Of a stretch of DNA of 64,000 bases, positions 39,884-47,054 are shown one piece after another (position 1 is the stretch's first letter; each line of letters starts with the position of its first letter). Both the position numbers and the translations under genes were made by a program. Source of the DNA: Paenarthrobacter ilicis (GTDB lineage: Bacteria; Actinomycetota; Actinomycetes; Actinomycetales; Micrococcaceae); NCBI RefSeq assembly GCF_016907545.1, contig NZ_JAFBCD010000001.1, positions 806,001-870,000 of the forward strand, in the 5' to 3' direction. The notes under the pieces were generated by a model. It worked only from the letters and a program-made list of their open reading frames with translations. It did not search any database and was not told the DNA's origin.

Positions 39884-41077
39884 ATGACTGATGTCTGGCC
39901 GCCGCACGGCTCCAAAACCATTCCTTGGACGACTTCAGGGAGGGCCCCACGTGAAGACCGTGAGTTCACCGAAGTCGAGGTTTCCGTGCCACCCATGATC
40001 GGGGACCTTTGGTACAGCCCGAGCCGGGAAACCATCGTCGCACTGGAAAAAGCTGCGGTTTCAGTCGCCTCCTTGGATGTCACGGCCGGCACTCGCATGG
40101 CCGCCATCAGCGGGTTCCTCCTGCGCAGTGAGGCTGTGTCATCCTCGAAGATCGAACATGTAGACGCCAACCGCAATGACTACGCGAAGGCCATGATCGG
40201 TTTGAAGGCCAGTGAGAACGCCAGGTCGATGGTCGCCGCCGCCGACGCCGTCCAGTTCATGATCGACGACGCCGGAAAGAGTGGCATGGTGCGCCTGGAG
40301 TCTCTCCTTCAGGCCCACCACACCCTCATGAAGGACGACCCCGTGGACTGGAAGCACGCAGGGAAGATCCGGGACGTCCAGAACTGGATCGGCGGCAGCG
40401 ATTACTCACCGCGCGGAGCCGTCCACGTTCCCCCTTCGCCGGAAATGGTGTCAGAGCTGATGGAGGACCTGATGGCGTTTTGCAATCGGGACGACGTGCC
40501 GATCATGGCGCAGGCCGCGATTGCCCACGCGCAGTTCGAATCCATCCACCCCTTCACGGACGGCAACGGCCGCATCGGGCGGGCGCTCATTGGTGCCATC
40601 TCCCGTCGGCGTGGCCTGACGAAGAACACGGTGACTCCCATCGCCTCGGCGATGGTCGCCGATGTGCACCGATACTTTACCCTCGTCAACAACTACCGGA
40701 CCGGTGACGTCGACCCGTTCGTTCTTTACCTGGCCAACTCGGCCCTGCGCGCCGCAGACGCCGCGAGGGAAAGTGTGGCCGCTCTGGACGCCCTGCCGGC
40801 GATGTGGCTGGAGATGTCCAAGCCCCGCAAGGGCTCCGCCGAGGAGAAGATCATCCCTTGGCTTCTGGAGCGGCCCGTGTTCGAAGCGAATCATGCGGCG
40901 CATATCGCCGGAGTAGCCGAGACATCAGTGTACGGCGCACTGGAGAGGCTGACGACGGCTGGTGTCATCACGCCAATCACCCAGAGCAAACGCAGCAAGG
41001 CGTGGGCAGCAGAGGAGGTCCTCGACGAAGTGGACCGGCTCAACGCCCGGCTGGCGAAATGGGGCGCAGCCGCCTGA
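39884..41077 (+). CDS. Fic-family protein with C-terminal winged helix
   Basis: A 397-residue Fic protein, expected to transfer AMP from ATP to a target hydroxyl. The Fic motif is canonical (HPFTDGNGRIGRAL, catalytic H222). An upstream inhibitory-helix-like segment, SSSKIEH, lies near residue 85-91 and resembles the (S/T)xxxE(G/N) motif except that His follows the Glu. The C-terminal 80 residues look like a winged helix-turn-helix (AAHIAGVAETSVYGALERLTTAGVI), as in Fic proteins that bind their own promoter. It stands alone, with no small antitoxin gene beside it. The ATG lies 8 nt after GAGG. Confidence 0.9.
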   Translation: MTDVWPPHGSKTIPWTTSGRAPREDREFTEVEVSVPPMIGDLWYSPSRETIVALEKAAVSVASLDVTAGTRMAAISGFLLRSEAVSSSKIEHVDANRNDYAKAMIGLKASENARSMVAAADAVQFMIDDAGKSGMVRLESLLQAHHTLMKDDPVDWKHAGKIRDVQNWIGGSDYSPRGAVHVPPSPEMVSELMEDLMAFCNRDDVPIMAQAAIAHAQFESIHPFTDGNGRIGRALIGAISRRRGLTKNTVTPIASAMVADVHRYFTLVNNYRTGDVDPFVLYLANSALRAADAARESVAALDALPAMWLEMSKPRKGSAEEKIIPWLLERPVFEANHAAHIAGVAETSVYGALERLTTAGVITPITQSKRSKAWAAEEVLDEVDRLNARLAKWGAAA

Positions 41078-41164
41078 AAGCTCCGGCCCGGGGAGCCAGA
41101 GGCGCCATCCCGCTCACATGGGGCCGTGGACGAGACAAGTTGGTCCGCCGGATGCATGCAACGG

Positions 41165-41185
41165 TTATTGTCAGACTCATAATAA
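41165..41185. promoter_or_regulatory. NrtR-type box 1 upstream of pnuC
   Basis: A 21-bp imperfect palindrome with arms TTATTGTCA and TCATAATAA around GAC. It agrees with box 2 at 16 of 21 positions and overlaps the -35 TTGTCA (41168-41173) of a promoter with -10 TACCCT (41192-41197). Confidence 0.6.
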
Positions 41186-41199
41186 GTCTGCTACCCTCT

Positions 41200-41220
41200 T
41201 AATTATCAGATTGATAATTA
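41200..41220. promoter_or_regulatory. NrtR-type box 2 upstream of pnuC
   Basis: A 21-bp perfect palindrome: TAATTATCA, GAT, TGATAATTA. It covers the expected transcription start and lies 35 bp centre to centre from box 1. NrtR operators are described as 21-bp palindromes, and an NrtR-like gene ends this operon. Confidence 0.75.
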
Positions 41221-41234
41221 CGAACGGACAAGTG

Positions 41235-41897
41235 ATGACTCTCATCGATTGGATGAACTCCCCGGCAATCCCCGATCTTCTCGGCAGCCCTGTCAGCTGG
41301 ATCGAGATCATTGGGTTCGTGACCGGCGCGGCCTGCGTCTACGGAGTGGCCCGCCAGAAATTGTGGAACTGGCCGGTAGGCATCCTCAACAACCTGGCCT
41401 TCATCATTCTGTTTTTCGGCGCCGGGCTCTACGGTGAAACAGTCCTCCAGTTGATCTTCGCTGTGGTCTCCGCCTATGGCTGGTACAACTGGGTGCGCGG
41501 CAGCTCAGCCACTTCGGAGTCGAACGACCTTCCAATCCGCGACGCCGGAAGGAAGGAACTGCTCTTGGCTGCGGGCGTCGCTGTGGTGGGCACGGTTGTG
41601 GTGGCCCAAGTGTTGACCCACGGAACTGACTCCCAAGTCCCATGGCCCGATGCTTTCGTTTTGACGGCCTCTTTGGTAGCCACCTACTGGCAGGCCAAGA
41701 AGATCTTCCAGCACTGGTACGTGTGGATCTTGATCGACGTGGTATCCGTCCCGCTCTACTTCAGCCGCGGACTGGCTCTGACCGGGCTTCTTTACCTGGG
41801 TTTCCTGGCCCTCTGCGTGTACGGACTCATTGACTGGAAGAAGGTCCGGGGAGCCAAGGCAGCTGCCGCCACCGACAACATCACCACAGGAGTCTGA
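41235..41897 (+). CDS. pnuC: PnuC nicotinamide riboside transporter
   Basis: A 220-residue membrane protein with about seven hydrophobic segments and the PnuC signature region (NWPVGILNNLAFIILFFGAGLYGE, WYNWVRG). It brings in nicotinamide riboside, which the next gene product phosphorylates and adenylates. The ATG at 41235 is preceded by GGACAAG; the longer frame starts within the Fic gene. The nadR GTG begins one base after its stop. Confidence 0.93.
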   Translation: MTLIDWMNSPAIPDLLGSPVSWIEIIGFVTGAACVYGVARQKLWNWPVGILNNLAFIILFFGAGLYGETVLQLIFAVVSAYGWYNWVRGSSATSESNDLPIRDAGRKELLLAAGVAVVGTVVVAQVLTHGTDSQVPWPDAFVLTASLVATYWQAKKIFQHWYVWILIDVVSVPLYFSRGLALTGLLYLGFLALCVYGLIDWKKVRGAKAAAATDNITTGV

Positions 41898-41898
41898 C

Positions 41899-43008
41899 GT
41901 GTTCCAGCAAGCGATGGTTATTGGAAAGTTCTACCCGCCGCACACCGGGCACGCCCACCTGATCGCCACTGCGGCCGCGCAGTCCAAGGAAGTTGCAGTC
42001 CTGGTGTTGGGGAGCCGGTTCGAATCCATCTCCATTGCGGACCGGGTCGCGTGGCTGTCGGAGCAATTCGCCGACGCCGACGGAGTGCACATCATCGGGA
42101 TGCCCAACGATTGCCCCGAGGACTATCTTTCAGCCGAGATTTGGCTGGCCCAAGCCGAGCTCATGAGGCTGGCACTCAAGTCCAACGGCGTGAGCACGGT
42201 GGACGCCGTGTTCACCTCTGAGCGATACGGCGAACAGCTTGCCACGATGTTTGGCGCGGAGCACATCCTGGTGGATCCATCCCGGCGCGTACACCCCATC
42301 AGTGGCACCCTGTGCCGGGACGACCTCGGCGCCACCTGGGCGAGCATCATCCCGCCCGCACGCCAGGACCTGGCGACCCGCATCATTGTTGTTGGGGCCG
42401 AGTCCACGGGAACCACCACGTTGACCCGGGCTCTCGCGGAGCACTATGTATACCGTTTTCCGCACCTGGCAGATGTCCCCGAATACGGCCGCCAGTACAC
42501 CTATGACAAGTTTGCCCGGTTGCTCTCCGACCAGCCTGAGGCAGCACTGGCGGACATGGTGTGGACGGCGGAGGACTTCAGTCTCATTGCGGGCCAGCAG
42601 AACGCCATGGAAAACGCTGCGGCAGATGCTTGCCCCTTGGTCATTGCAGACACCGACGCCTTGGCAACCACTCTCTGGGAGCGGTATTACCTCGGGGAGG
42701 GAAGCTTCGGCTCCTATCACGCGGCCGATGTTCTGCCACGAAGGGATCTCTACCTCATCACGGACCATGAGGGCGTGCCATTCGAGGACGATGGATGGCG
42801 GGAAGGTGAACACCGTCGAGCTGAAATGACTGAATGGTTCAAGGAAAGCCTGACGGCCGAAGGGCACTCCTGGATACTTGTCAGTGGTGACCACCAGCGG
42901 CGGATGAAGACCGCCGTCGAAACCATCGATCTCATCCTGTCCCAGCGCAACGGCTTCACCTCCCCGCCGTGGGCAACCCGGACGGCACTGGAAGGAGCGC
43001 CGGCATGA
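41899..43008 (+). CDS. nadR: NadR: nicotinamide-nucleotide adenylyltransferase / ribosylnicotinamide kinase
   Basis: A 369-residue bifunctional enzyme converting nicotinamide riboside to NMN and NAD. The N-terminal NMNAT domain has GKFYPPHTGHAHLI, and the C-terminal kinase domain starts RIIVVGAESTGTTTL. In the latter the P-loop Lys of the usual GGESSGKS-type motif is Thr. There is no N-terminal repressor domain, unlike enterobacterial NadR. The GTG start has ACAGGAGT at 5-nt spacing. Its stop overlaps nrtR as ATGA. Confidence 0.93.
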   Translation: MFQQAMVIGKFYPPHTGHAHLIATAAAQSKEVAVLVLGSRFESISIADRVAWLSEQFADADGVHIIGMPNDCPEDYLSAEIWLAQAELMRLALKSNGVSTVDAVFTSERYGEQLATMFGAEHILVDPSRRVHPISGTLCRDDLGATWASIIPPARQDLATRIIVVGAESTGTTTLTRALAEHYVYRFPHLADVPEYGRQYTYDKFARLLSDQPEAALADMVWTAEDFSLIAGQQNAMENAAADACPLVIADTDALATTLWERYYLGEGSFGSYHAADVLPRRDLYLITDHEGVPFEDDGWREGEHRRAEMTEWFKESLTAEGHSWILVSGDHQRRMKTAVETIDLILSQRNGFTSPPWATRTALEGAPA

Positions 43009-43757
43009 AGGCGAAGCCGCAGACCTCCAAGGAATTCCTGGAGGCTTATGACCCAGGAAAGTACCCATCAGTTGCCCTGACATCGGACTTGGTGGTCTTC
43101 GCCGTTTCGGCCGGGTTGTTGAATGTTGCGCTGGTGCGACGGGGGGAGCACCCTTTCAAAGGTTCCTTGGCGCTGCCGGGCGGTTTCGTTGGACCTGAGG
43201 AGTCCGCAGAAGAAGCGGCGAGGAGGGAACTGGCAGAGGAGACAGGGCTGGATCTGGGCACGCTGCCCGTCCACGTTGAGCAGCTGGCCACCTATACCAG
43301 TCCAGGTCGGGATCCCAGAATGCGCGTTGTGTCAGTGGCCCATCTGGCGCTCCTGGCAACTGGCGGAACCGTCCTGCCGCGGATTTCCGCGGGGTCCGAT
43401 GCTGCTGCGGCCACGTGGCAGCCGGTCCATGACGTCATTGCCGGCGGGGACCTGGCCTTTGACCATGAGGTCATCCTGCAGGACGGGCTCGCGCGACTCT
43501 CCGGGAAGATGGAGTACACCACCGTGGCCGCCCGCCTGCTGCCCCACGAGTTCACATTGACGCAACTCCGAAGTGTCTACGACGCCGTCTGGGACACCAC
43601 GCTGCCTGCTGGAAACTTCACGCGCAAAATGATGCCGCACCTTAATCCCACGGGCCATAAGGCTCGGGCGGCTGCCGGAGGTGCTCCTGCGGCGCTGTTC
43701 ACTTCCACCGGGCGGCACATCCACCCGCCACTGACGAATCCTCGGATGAGCAACTAA
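43005..43757 (+). CDS. nrtR: NrtR-type Nudix regulator of NAD metabolism
   Basis: A 250-residue protein with an N-terminal Nudix domain and a C-terminal winged-helix region (HEFTLTQLRSVYDAVWDTTLPAGNFTRKM). This is the NrtR layout, in which ADP-ribose releases the repressor from DNA. The Nudix box (GGFVGPEESAEEAARRELAEETG, written here in parts: GGFVGPEES, AARRELAEETGL) keeps the catalytic Glu residues, so it may also hydrolyse ADP-ribose. GGAAGGAG precedes the ATG. Placement after pnuC-nadR and two matching 21-bp palindromes upstream support its role as local repressor. Confidence 0.88.
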   Translation: MKAKPQTSKEFLEAYDPGKYPSVALTSDLVVFAVSAGLLNVALVRRGEHPFKGSLALPGGFVGPEESAEEAARRELAEETGLDLGTLPVHVEQLATYTSPGRDPRMRVVSVAHLALLATGGTVLPRISAGSDAAAATWQPVHDVIAGGDLAFDHEVILQDGLARLSGKMEYTTVAARLLPHEFTLTQLRSVYDAVWDTTLPAGNFTRKMMPHLNPTGHKARAAAGGAPAALFTSTGRHIHPPLTNPRMSN

Positions 43758-43779
43758 GCGAAGGGCATCAGCCCTGGCG

Positions 43780-44151
43780 TCAGGACCGGAAGAACCCGCC
43801 CCGACGCGTCATCGAGGTGCGCGCCGCACTAATCACATCGGATCGGGAAGCCACGCAGCGGTTGGCCGTCTGCTGTAGAGCCGGAAGTGCGCTCGCCGCC
43901 TCGGCGAAGTGATCGTCGCGAATCATGGACTCGATCGCCCTGCACTGGTGTTCGGTCTCAACCGCACCCACCATGGCCGAAGTGATCCGCAGACTCAGTA
44001 CCGCCGTCGTGGTTTCTATCGGGTCGCCGTGCTCAACAGCCTCGACTATCCGGCCCACCCGGTTGGGCAGCATGGACAGGTACTTGTTGAGGAAGCGCAG
44101 GGCCGGCGCGGGATCGCCAAGGTCCTCGGCGAGGTTCCTCAACCGTTCCAT
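43780..44151 (-). CDS. HPt-like four-helix protein without the phospho-accepting His
   Basis: A 123-residue helical protein resembling histidine phosphotransfer domains (LRFLNKYLSMLPNRVGRIVEAVEHGD, then VLSLRITSAMVGA, then HQCRAIESMI). The position that in HPt domains reads HxLKGxS is SLRITS here, so the phosphorylated His is absent. The ATG at 44151 is preferred over 44184 because GGGAGGGA lies 6 nt upstream. Its end is convergent with nrtR. Function is unknown; a scaffold or inhibitor of phosphotransfer is possible. Confidence 0.6.
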   Translation of the reverse strand: MERLRNLAEDLGDPAPALRFLNKYLSMLPNRVGRIVEAVEHGDPIETTTAVLSLRITSAMVGAVETEHQCRAIESMIRDDHFAEAASALPALQQTANRCVASRSDVISAARTSMTRRGGFFRS

Positions 44152-44264
44152 ATCGAATCCCTCCCGGTTGTTGCGGGGCGTCATGACCCGGCCCTTTCGG
44201 GCAGGCCGCGGATGCTTGATGAGTTCATGCGTGGCGGTCCTTTCGAGGATTCATGGGAAATGGA

Positions 44265-44303
44265 CCGGGGACCGGCCGGAAGGGCATGCCGGCCGGCCCC
44301 CGG
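44265..44303 (-). terminator. Terminator after the TasA/CalY-like gene
   Basis: CCGGGG-A-CCGGCCGG and CCGGCCGG-CCCCCGG can pair around AAGGGCATG, giving a long GC-rich hairpin about 65 nt past the stop on the minus strand. Confidence 0.6.
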
Positions 44304-44368
44304 GGCCTGATGGGTGGACCTCGACGGCGGGGTCCGGGTTCTGCCGGTTGCCGGCAGTGGGGTGGTGG

Positions 44369-44977
44369 TTACTTGGTGGTTTCGGTGCGTTGGGTGCCGG
44401 TGAAGGCGAAGGCGATGGTGGAGGTGGCGCCTTGGAAGGTGTTGTCTGCTGTGGTGGGCAGGGTGGTGGTGACTTTGAGGTTGTCGGTTTTGGTGTTGGT
44501 CAGGGAGGTGAGGTTGTTCAGGGTTTTGTTCGCTGCGATGACGGGGCCGTTGGCCAGGACGGTGGTTTTGGTGCCGGCGCAGGTGTAGGGGGCTGCGGTT
44601 CCGGTCCAGGCCACAGAGCAGTTTTCGATGGTCAGTTGCAGGCCGTTGGTGGCGTCGGTGGTGAGCAGGGTTGCGGTGGTTCCGGCGTTGGTGGTGAGGG
44701 TGATGTTGTTCAGGTCTGAGTTGCCGGTGTTGGCCAGGGTGACGAGTTTTTCTACTTTGTCGCCGGGCAGGATGTTGGTGACGGGAACGTTCAGGGTGTT
44801 CGCGGCTCCGGGGGCGCCCAGGGCGATGGTGACCGTTCCTGCGGTGACGGCCTGGGAGGCGGAGGTGGAGGAGGTGAACGCGCCGTAGGTTCCCATGCCG
44901 GCGACGGCGGCTGCGGTGCCGACCAGTGCGACGGAGGCGAGGATTTTGCCGGAGGTGGTTTTGAGGCTGATGGCCAT
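44369..44977 (-). CDS. TasA/CalY-like exported protein with SipW-type signal peptide
   Basis: A 202-residue exported protein. The N-terminus, KTTSGKILASVALVGTAAAVAGMGTYGAFTSST in parts (KILASVALVGTAAAVAGMG, then TYGAFTSST), is a SipW-dependent-type signal like those of biofilm fibre proteins TasA and CalY. The rest is Thr/Asn/Ala-rich beta sequence with two Cys (IENCSVAW, PYTCAG). The ATG at 44977 has AAAGGACA at 10-nt spacing. No sipW-like peptidase or second TasA gene lies in the window. Fibre or surface-coat role is inference. Confidence 0.8.
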   Translation of the reverse strand: MAISLKTTSGKILASVALVGTAAAVAGMGTYGAFTSSTSASQAVTAGTVTIALGAPGAANTLNVPVTNILPGDKVEKLVTLANTGNSDLNNITLTTNAGTTATLLTTDATNGLQLTIENCSVAWTGTAAPYTCAGTKTTVLANGPVIAANKTLNNLTSLTNTKTDNLKVTTTLPTTADNTFQGATSTIAFAFTGTQRTETTK

Positions 44978-45167
44978 GGGGATCAGTGTCCTTTCAGTTG
45001 GCCACCGCTTCCGGCCGGCCTGTTCTTTGTGCCCTTGGGTGCCGGCCTGTGTGGCTGGCAAGAACTACTTTCCCGGGACCGGATCAAGAACCACCACCAC
45101 AAACCCACAACACTGACTCAGGAAAACCTCAAGACTCCCGCAACCCAACAGGGCGGCATCAAAAGCG

Positions 45168-45213
45168 TGTCAGTCTACGTTGACAGCCAGCACTGTGTCA
45201 GGCTAGCCTGACA
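45168..45213. promoter_or_regulatory. Paired operators over a leaderless promoter
   Basis: Two TGTCA-N8-TGACA elements occur: 45168-45185 (less symmetric inside) and 45196-45213, which sits within the perfect 20-bp palindrome 45195-45214. The first ends in the -35 TTGACA (45180-45185); the second contains the -10 TAGCCT (45204-45209), 18 bp away. The start of transcription falls at about the ATG (45217). Confidence 0.7.
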
Positions 45214-45216
45214 CGT

Positions 45217-45420
45217 ATGGATGCTCAGGGACTCTCCACGCAGATTCAATCATTGGACCCGGCGATCGGCCTCCGGGCGGTGGGTGCCTTGCATCGGTTG
45301 GCCGAGCAGGTGGAGGCCGTCCATGTGATGACGGCACGTGACGCGGGCTGGACATGGGAGCAGATCGGGGACGCCCTGGGTGTCTCGCGGCAATCGGTGC
45401 ACGCAAAATACAAAGAATGA
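45217..45420 (+). CDS. Small helix-turn-helix protein
   Basis: A 67-residue protein that is mostly a DNA-binding domain: LHRLAEQVEAVHVMTARDAG followed by the helix-turn-helix WTWEQIGDALGVSRQSVHAKY. The ATG at 45217 has no Shine-Dalgarno and coincides with the predicted transcription start, so the mRNA is probably leaderless. It is 8 nt upstream of the Clp-N gene. It is a good candidate to bind the TGTCA-N8-TGACA operators over its own promoter. Confidence 0.85.
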   Translation: MDAQGLSTQIQSLDPAIGLRAVGALHRLAEQVEAVHVMTARDAGWTWEQIGDALGVSRQSVHAKYKE

Positions 45421-45428
45421 GGTAAGCC

Positions 45429-45890
45429 ATGTTCGAGAAATTTGCCCAGGACACGCGCAGGATCGTGGGGTACTCCATGGAGGAAGCCCGCAGCCGGGGA
45501 GACAAGCGCTTGGGAACCGAACACCTGCTGCTGGGAGCTTTGCACGAGGCAGGGGCTGCCAAAGTGCTGGGTGTCAGCCTTGACCAGGCCCGCGAGGCCG
45601 CACGACGCCTGGATTCCGCGGCGCTGAAGGCTATCGGCCTGGAAGTTGGCGGGCTTCCCGTCGCCAAAATGCCGGTCCGTGGCAGGAAGCCACCGTTCAG
45701 CTCCGGTGCCCGGGACGTGATGGCCGCAATGGTTGGCTATGCGGCGAAGGAAAAATCCCGCAAGATCACCACCGGCAACCTCTTGGTATCCCTGATGGAG
45801 CGCGAAGAGCAGGATCCGGCGTCCGCGCTTCTCAAAGAACTGAACGTTGACCGGACAGCGGTTCGGGACCGCCTGCTCTCCGCTGGATAA
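45429..45890 (+). CDS. Stand-alone Clp N-terminal (ClpC-type repeat) protein
   Basis: A 153-residue protein made of two Clp-N repeats (FAQDTRRIVGYSMEEARSRGDKRLGTEHLLLGAL-type first repeat, then SSGARDVMAAMVGYAAKEKSRKITTGNLLVSLM). It has no AAA+ domain, so it cannot itself unfold proteins; by family it might act as an adaptor or competitor of ClpC. GAGG lies just before the ATG. Co-transcribed with the small helix-turn-helix protein, a pairing that suggests a stress-responsive unit. Confidence 0.88.
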   Translation: MFEKFAQDTRRIVGYSMEEARSRGDKRLGTEHLLLGALHEAGAAKVLGVSLDQAREAARRLDSAALKAIGLEVGGLPVAKMPVRGRKPPFSSGARDVMAAMVGYAAKEKSRKITTGNLLVSLMEREEQDPASALLKELNVDRTAVRDRLLSAG

Positions 45891-45893
45891 ACG

Positions 45894-45933
45894 CGACGGC
45901 GGCACTCCCCGCGCGAGGGGAGTGCCGCCGTCG
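45894..45933. terminator. Bidirectional terminator between Clp-N and SDR genes
   Basis: CGACGGCGGCACTCCCC and GGGGAGTGCCGCCGTCG make a perfect 17-bp stem with a 6-nt loop between the two convergent genes. Confidence 0.8.
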
Positions 45934-45953
45934 TGCGTCGCGTCGAGCAGACC

Positions 45954-46847
45954 CTACGGAGTGGGGCTGCCGCCGTTGACGTTGAGCGTTTCGCCCACCA
46001 CATAGCTGGACTCCGCGGACGCCAGGAAGACGTAGGCCGGTGCCAGCTCGGCCGGTTGGCCGGCCCGGCCAAGGGGAGTGGACTGCCCGAACTCCGGCAG
46101 TTCCTCCTTGGGCTGGCCGCTGCTTACCTGGAGGGGAGTCCAGATGGGGCCCGGTGCCACTGCATTGACGCGGATTCCCTTGGGTGCCAGCTGCTGGGCA
46201 AGGCCTTTGGTGAAGTTGTTGATGCTGGCCTTGGTGGTGGCGTAATCCACCAAGGTGGGCGACGGGCTGTAGGCCTGAATGGATGTGGTGTTGATGATTG
46301 TTGATCCCGGCTGCAGGTGCGGGAGTGCTGCCTTGGTCAACCAGAACATCGCATACACGTTGGTCTTCTGCGTGTGGTCGAATTGCTCGTCGGTGATGTC
46401 CGCCAAGTCCTTCTGCGCCACCTGCTTGCCGGCGTTGTTGACCAGGATGTCCACTCCGCCCAGTTCTGAGACGGCGGTTTCCACCACCTTCCGGCAGGTG
46501 TCCGAGTCCTTCAGGTCACCCGGAACCTTGATGGCCTTGCGGCCAGCGGCTTCGATGAACCCGGCGATGCGCGATGCATCCTCTTCTTCTTCCGGCAGAT
46601 AGGAAAGGACGACGTCGGCCCCCTCGCGGGCGAAGGCAATGGCCGTGGCTGCGCCGATGCCGGAGTCCGCGCCGGTGATGATCGCTTTGCGCCCTTCCAG
46701 GCGTCCAGTGCCACGGTAGCTTTCCTCGCCAAGGTCCGCCTTGGGTGTGAGGTCTGCATCCAATCCCGGCTCCGGCTGGTGCTGCTTGGGCGGTGAGATC
46801 TGCTGGTACGCGGTGACCGGGTTTCGGAAGGTGTACTGGTCCGTCAT
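45954..46847 (-). CDS. Short-chain dehydrogenase, YghA/YhdF-type
   Basis: A 297-residue NAD(P)-dependent oxidoreductase with a 50-residue N-terminal extension (PPKQHQPEPG) typical of the YghA/general-stress group. The Rossmann motif is IITGADSGIGAATAIAF, the active site YATTKAS with Ser upstream (INTTSIQAY), and NNAG is present. The substrate is unknown. The ATG at 46847 has AGGAGG-like sequence upstream on the minus strand. Confidence 0.92.
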   Translation of the reverse strand: MTDQYTFRNPVTAYQQISPPKQHQPEPGLDADLTPKADLGEESYRGTGRLEGRKAIITGADSGIGAATAIAFAREGADVVLSYLPEEEEDASRIAGFIEAAGRKAIKVPGDLKDSDTCRKVVETAVSELGGVDILVNNAGKQVAQKDLADITDEQFDHTQKTNVYAMFWLTKAALPHLQPGSTIINTTSIQAYSPSPTLVDYATTKASINNFTKGLAQQLAPKGIRVNAVAPGPIWTPLQVSSGQPKEELPEFGQSTPLGRAGQPAELAPAYVFLASAESSYVVGETLNVNGGSPTP

Positions 46848-47054
46848 GGTGGTCCTCCTGGCGGTTTAGGTGTGGAACACGAAGAAGCTAAGTAAGCTTA
46901 TGAATTCCACCTTAGGCACGAAATTGCTCGACTGCCAAGTCGGCAGCGAGCAGGCGATGAGGTTATCCACATGCGCCCGAGCGCGTGCGGCGACTGGCGC
47001 CCTGCCGCGTTAGGGTGGGTATCTCGGCTGAAGCAAGTGGCCGTAGGAACCACC

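Noticed and set aside
39884..41077. Fic gene as half of a Fic/antitoxin toxin-antitoxin pair
   Set aside because: No small antitoxin ORF is adjacent; the inhibitory segment appears to be within the protein, as in class II Fic proteins.
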